8,221 nucleotides of DNA, taken from assembly GCA_016189825.1 (NCBI GenBank), contig JACPRR010000061.1:1-8221 (forward strand), written 5' to 3'. This DNA comes from Chloroflexota bacterium (lineage in GTDB: Bacteria; Chloroflexota; Dehalococcoidia; JACPPY01). Below the pieces are notes generated by a model, which searched no databases, was not told the origin of the DNA, and worked only from the letters and a program-made list of their open reading frames with translations. The position numbers and the translations under genes are program-made. The first letter of the stretch is position 1; every line of letters begins with the position of its first letter. Positions 5,169 to 8,221 of this stretch are shown here, piece after piece.

Positions 5169-6780
5169 GTTTCTCCTCGGTCGCGACAATCTTCGCGCCC
5201 ATCTTCAGCGCGGCCTGGACCAGATGCCCCTGGGGACCAGACTGCCGCTGCGGTTTCTTCTCGCGCTCCTGCAACACGCACTGGACTTTTCGCGGCTTTC
5301 CGGTCACCTTGAGTATAGCCTCTTCGATCACCTTGATCTTGTCCGGCGCTTCAACTTTATCTTTGTGGAAGCCGTGGGCGAAGCGGAGTACCGCCACTCC
5401 GTCATCCTCGAACGACGGTTCGCATGACCGGAGCAACGCTTCCAGGTTCTTGTTAGTCACGCGAATTTCCCTGAGCACTTTTTCCCAATCGGATGGTGCT
5501 TGCTCCCTGGCTGGCACGGGCGTGGCTGGGGCTTGCCGGGGGAGTGTCGCCGGCGCCGGAGTGGCCGCGGTCGGCGCTGCCGCCGGTGTCCGCGCCATTG
5601 CGGGAGGCGTTTGCACCGGCGCGGGCCGCTGGGGCGTTGGCGCCTGGGGCGCTGCCTGTCGTGGTTTCGCCTCAGCAGGCCGTGTCTTCCTGGTACTGGC
5701 GCCTTCGCCGATCATGCCGCACTCTACGACTGCCAGCTCCAGCGGCAGAGGCGAGTAGGCGTCCAAACGGAGGTCCACCTTGCCCAGAAGCTTCACAGAT
5801 TCGACGATATGGTCGAGGGACGTCGATTCGACAATGCCCTGCATTTCCTTGATATCCTCGGCCGTGGCATCCACCGCGGAGGTAGAGCCGCACTTTACAA
5901 GCAGAAGCTGTCGCATGTATTCCACCAGCTCGCGCTGGAACTGCCGCAGGTCGAGGCCGTCGCGGACCACGGCGTCAAGCGTGTGGAGGGCTGCCGCCGT
6001 ATCCCTGGCCGCAATGTGCCGTGCGATCTCCCGTGAACGCTGGTCCCCGGTTACCCCGAGTATCGATTGCACTTGCGCGAGTTCGACGCGCGTACCGTAG
6101 AAGTTCACCATTTGCTCCAGCAGGTTCACCGCGTCCCGCAGGCTGCCCGAAGCCCCTTTCGCGATCAGGTTGAGCGCTTCGGGCTGCACGTCAAACCCCT
6201 CGCCGGCGCAGACCTGGGACAGCCGCGCGGCTATGGCGGGCTGCGTGAGACGGCGGAAATCGTAACGCTGGCATCGCGATAGTATGGTGGGCAGGAGCTT
6301 GTGGGACTCAGTGGTGGCGAGGACGAAGATGACATAAGGTGGAGGCTCTTCCAGTGTTTTCAACAACGCGTTCGCGGCAGCGTCGGTGAGCATGTGGACT
6401 TCATCGATGATGTAGACTTTGTGCCGGGCCTGGCTGGGCGAAAAGTTGACCTTTTCGCGCAGGTCGCGTATCTCCTCGATGCCCCGGTTGCTTGCCGCAT
6501 CGATCTCGATGACATCGAGGGCCGCTCCGCTGGTGACTGCCCGGCACATGGCGCAGTTATTGCAGGGGTCGCCATGACCGCCCGCAAGGCAATTCACCGC
6601 TTTGGCCAGTATGCGTCCGGTGCTCGTCTTGCCGGTCCCGCGGGGGCCGCAGAACAGGTAGGCATGCACAATCCGGCCACGCTCGAGGGCGTTCTTGAGC
6701 GCCCGGGTGACCGGCTCCTGGCCAGCGACATCGGACAGTGTCTGGGGACGCCACTTGCGATAGAGGGCTTGGGAGTCCAT
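5158..6780 (-). CDS. dnaX: DNA polymerase III subunit gamma/tau
   Basis: This is the clamp-loader ATPase that opens the beta sliding clamp and, through its tail, ties the loader to the polymerase. It has 540 residues. The AAA+ core shows Walker A GPRGTGKT (45-52), the zinc module C64/C73/C76/C79, Walker B IIDEVH (124-129), the SRC arginine finger (168-170) and sensor 2 GSLRDA (212-217). The clamp-loader collar covers about 220-360. A Pro/Ala-rich linker spans about 363-430, then a folded C-terminal domain (about 430-505) and a basic end. No long A-run slippery site as in E. coli dnaX is visible, so only the full-length tau form is expected. The ATG at 6780 has no ribosome binding site, and a TATAAT ends 9 nt before it. 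It heads dnaX-ybaB-recR-recO. Confidence 0.97.
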   Translation of the reverse strand: MDSQALYRKWRPQTLSDVAGQEPVTRALKNALERGRIVHAYLFCGPRGTGKTSTGRILAKAVNCLAGGHGDPCNNCAMCRAVTSGAALDVIEIDAASNRGIEEIRDLREKVNFSPSQARHKVYIIDEVHMLTDAAANALLKTLEEPPPYVIFVLATTESHKLLPTILSRCQRYDFRRLTQPAIAARLSQVCAGEGFDVQPEALNLIAKGASGSLRDAVNLLEQMVNFYGTRVELAQVQSILGVTGDQRSREIARHIAARDTAAALHTLDAVVRDGLDLRQFQRELVEYMRQLLLVKCGSTSAVDATAEDIKEMQGIVESTSLDHIVESVKLLGKVDLRLDAYSPLPLELAVVECGMIGEGASTRKTRPAEAKPRQAAPQAPTPQRPAPVQTPPAMARTPAAAPTAATPAPATLPRQAPATPVPAREQAPSDWEKVLREIRVTNKNLEALLRSCEPSFEDDGVAVLRFAHGFHKDKVEAPDKIKVIEEAILKVTGKPRKVQCVLQEREKKPQRQSGPQGHLVQAALKMGAKIVATEEKHAE

Positions 6781-6789
6781 GGCTGGCTA

Positions 6790-6795
6790 ATTATA
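6790..6795 (-). promoter_or_regulatory. -10 box for a near-leaderless dnaX transcript
   Basis: A perfect TATAAT on the minus strand lies only 9 nt upstream of the dnaX ATG. Transcription would normally start 6-8 nt past it, within a few bases of the ATG, and the interval has no Shine-Dalgarno sequence. No good -35 hexamer is seen at 16-18 bp. The box is seen directly; the leaderless start is inferred. Confidence 0.5.
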
Positions 6796-6831
6796 CTAGA
6801 TTTCGTTGCCAACCACCCGCCGGGTCACCCT

Positions 6832-7401
6832 TCAAAAAGAAGACAGGACGGCGCCTGTCAGAGCCATGGCTACGCCCGATATCAATGGCACAGACACGTT
6901 GTCGTCAAGCGGCAGGGGGAGTATCTCCGTGAGCGCCGCCACGATGCCGCCGGCGGCCACTGTGGGGATGGGGAGGCGTCCCGGCGTTGCGCTGAGGACG
7001 AGCGCAGCCACCCCGGCTGCCACCAGGAAAGCCGCAGTCCCTTCAACGCTCTTGCCGAATGCACGCGTCTTCCCCCAGCGTTCTCCTACGGCCCCCGCCG
7101 CCGCATCCCCCAGCGCCAGGAAACATTCCGCGGTGACTGCCACGGCATGGGGCAGTACGGTGAAAGCGATCGCGGTCGACAGCGCTACGTACGTGGAGGC
7201 AGCGACCATGGATGACTTCTCCGCTGGCCGCATCACCAGGCCGAAGGCGCGGATAAACAGCCGGTTGACCCTCGGGGAGGCGAACCTCGCTATCTCCAGA
7301 ATACCGAGGGTTGCCGTGATCGCCCAGGCGACAGCGACAAGAGTGGGACCTGGCACAAAGAAGCTTAGTACCGGCACGGCGAGGCTAGCGCCGCCATGCA
7401 T
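6832..7401 (-). CDS. Dolichol/phytol (polyprenol) kinase family membrane protein
   Basis: An integral membrane protein of 189 residues from the ATG at 7401, very hydrophobic, with six or seven likely membrane segments. Family landmarks are ALGDAAAGAVGERWG (96-110), GKSVEGT (116-122) and the C-terminal ILPLPLDDNVSVPLISG (160-176). These match the CTP-dependent kinases of isoprenoid alcohols (SEC59 dolichol kinase, VTE5 phytol kinase) and related CDP-alcohol enzymes. The substrate is probably a polyprenol, phytol-like alcohol or diacylglycerol. Family members usually begin with an R-[RK]-x-x-H segment, and here KRRLMHGG starts just before the ATG. A CTG at 7416, with AAGGA 10 nt upstream, could be the true start and add KRRL. 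The gene lies 40 bp after gap and 51 bp before dnaX. Lipid recycling or envelope synthesis is the likely role; the substrate is unproven. Confidence 0.82.
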   Translation of the reverse strand: MHGGASLAVPVLSFFVPGPTLVAVAWAITATLGILEIARFASPRVNRLFIRAFGLVMRPAEKSSMVAASTYVALSTAIAFTVLPHAVAVTAECFLALGDAAAGAVGERWGKTRAFGKSVEGTAAFLVAAGVAALVLSATPGRLPIPTVAAGGIVAALTEILPLPLDDNVSVPLISGVAMALTGAVLSSF

Positions 7402-7441
7402 CAGCCTTCGCTTCAGATTGGGAGTGTCCTTGTGCAGGCTG

Positions 7442-8221
7442 CTACAACCCCCGGCTGGCGATGTAGGCGGTGAGGTCACCCAGCCGGCAGCTATATCCCC
7501 ACTCGTTGTCATACCATGCCAACACCTTGACCAGGGTGCCATCGAGGACCATTGTGCTCAGTGAATCGAGTATGGAGCTGTGCGGGTCGCCTTTGAAATC
7601 GGAGCTCACCAGCGGCTGGTCGCAATAGTGCAGGACATGTTTTAGCTCGCCGTCGGCGGCTTCCCGGAACGCGGCGTTGACCTCGGCCTCGGTGGTCGGC
7701 CTTTTGACCTCGGCGACAAAGTCGACCACTGATACCGTGGACGTGGGTACCCGCAACGAAAGGCCGTGGAGTTTGCCCTTGAGGTCGGGGTACACGATGC
7801 CCATCATGGCTGCCGCGCCGGTCGTGGTGGGAATGATATTCAGCCCCGCCGCGCGGGCCCGGCGCAGGTCGGAATGGACGTTGTCCAGTATCCGTTGGTC
7901 ATTGGTGTACGCATGCACCGTGGTCATCAGCCCGTGCACGATGCCAAACGTGTCATGGAGTACCTTGATGAGCGGCGCGATGCCATTAGTGGTGCATGAG
8001 GCGTTCGACACGATCTTGTGTTTCGCCGGATCATACGACGTATGGTTCACTCCAACGACCAGAATGGCGGCGTCGCCCCTCGCCGGCGCCGAAATGACCA
8101 CCCTCTTGGCGCCTCCATCGAGATGCGCGGCAGCCTTGGCCGCATCGGTGAAGAACCCGGTCGACTCGATGACTATCTCTGCGCCGTATTTCCTCCAGGG
8201 TATCCTGGCGGGGTCCCTCTC
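7442..8221 (-). CDS. gap: Glyceraldehyde-3-phosphate dehydrogenase, type I (5' end missing)
   Basis: This glycolytic/gluconeogenic enzyme oxidises and phosphorylates glyceraldehyde-3-phosphate to 1,3-bisphosphoglycerate using NAD(P). The frame is open to the window edge, giving 259 C-terminal residues; about 75-80 N-terminal residues, including the NAD Rossmann start, lie outside. Visible are [16 protein letters not shown], the active-site SNASCTTN with catalytic Cys (codon 7994-7996), the catalytic His in TTVHAYT (7913-7915), LRVPT with the substrate Arg, and the WYDNEWGYS signature near the end. Three normally conserved positions differ: the Cys after SCTTN is Gly, the Lys of TGAAK is Ala, and the Leu-Pro after ILD is Asn-Val. 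All catalytic residues remain, so an active enzyme is expected. It is probably transcribed into the kinase gene 40 bp downstream. Confidence 0.96.
   Translation of the reverse strand, partial: ERDPARIPWRKYGAEIVIESTGFFTDAAKAAAHLDGGAKRVVISAPARGDAAILVVGVNHTSYDPAKHKIVSNASCTTNGIAPLIKVLHDTFGIVHGLMTTVHAYTNDQRILDNVHSDLRRARAAGLNIIPTTTGAAAMMGIVYPDLKGKLHGLSLRVPTSTVSVVDFVAEVKRPTTEAEVNAAFREAADGELKHVLHYCDQPLVSSDFKGDPHSSILDSLSTMVLDGTLVKVLAWYDNEWGYSCRLGDLTAYIASRGL

Noticed and set aside
5500..6036. Long plus-strand open frames opposite dnaX
   Set aside because: They are antisense shadows of GC-rich dnaX codons, notably the Pro/Ala linker. The products are low-complexity Arg/Gly/Ala with no domain and no start signals.
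6301..7215. 304-codon plus-strand open frame spanning the dnaX start and kinase gene
   Set aside because: It lies antisense to two well-identified genes, crosses their intergenic promoter and encodes no recognisable domain.

Overview
This 8.2 kb window is dense, high-GC bacterial chromosome, almost all of it housekeeping genes. Twelve protein genes are supported. Ten lie on the minus strand and two on the plus strand, with very short intergenic gaps. There are no rRNA or tRNA genes, mobile elements, CRISPR arrays or long repeats. The gene set (dnaX-ybaB-recR-recO, a free-standing prephenate dehydratase, split TrkA proteins, a Usp protein, a polyprenol/phytol-type kinase) and the GC-rich codon use would fit a Chloroflexota/Dehalococcoidia-type bacterium. 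That is inference from recall of gene content and is not proven by the sequence.

Layout on the minus strand, in order of transcription from the right edge. A 5'-truncated gap gene (glycolytic GAPDH) runs off the window. Next is a small membrane kinase of the dolichol/phytol kinase family. A replication and repair cluster follows: dnaX (clamp-loader gamma/tau), ybaB (nucleoid-associated protein, overlapping dnaX by 11 nt), recR and recO (recombination mediators of the RecFOR pathway). A sigma70-type promoter overlaps the recO stop codon and opens a second cluster: a Usp-fold protein, an RCK_N-only TrkA protein (ATGA overlap with usp), an RCK_N-RCK_C TrkA protein and pheA.

On the plus strand, an extended -10 promoter and a near-perfect ribosome binding site drive a 59-residue cysteine/histidine protein of unknown role. 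It is followed, across a 9-bp hairpin, by a HIT-family nucleotide hydrolase/phosphorylase. That unit converges on pheA with only 21 bp between stop codons. Bases 1-137 hold no gene I can support. There is a short open stretch to a stop at 45-47 in one frame, but nothing recognisable.

No clearly new multi-gene system is visible. The points most worth a second look are: the Usp + tandem unequal TrkA module, in which the Usp protein has lost its ATP-binding motif; the near-leaderless dnaX promoter; non-canonical residues at conserved positions of GAPDH; and the small zinc-ribbon-like protein with its own strong promoter.
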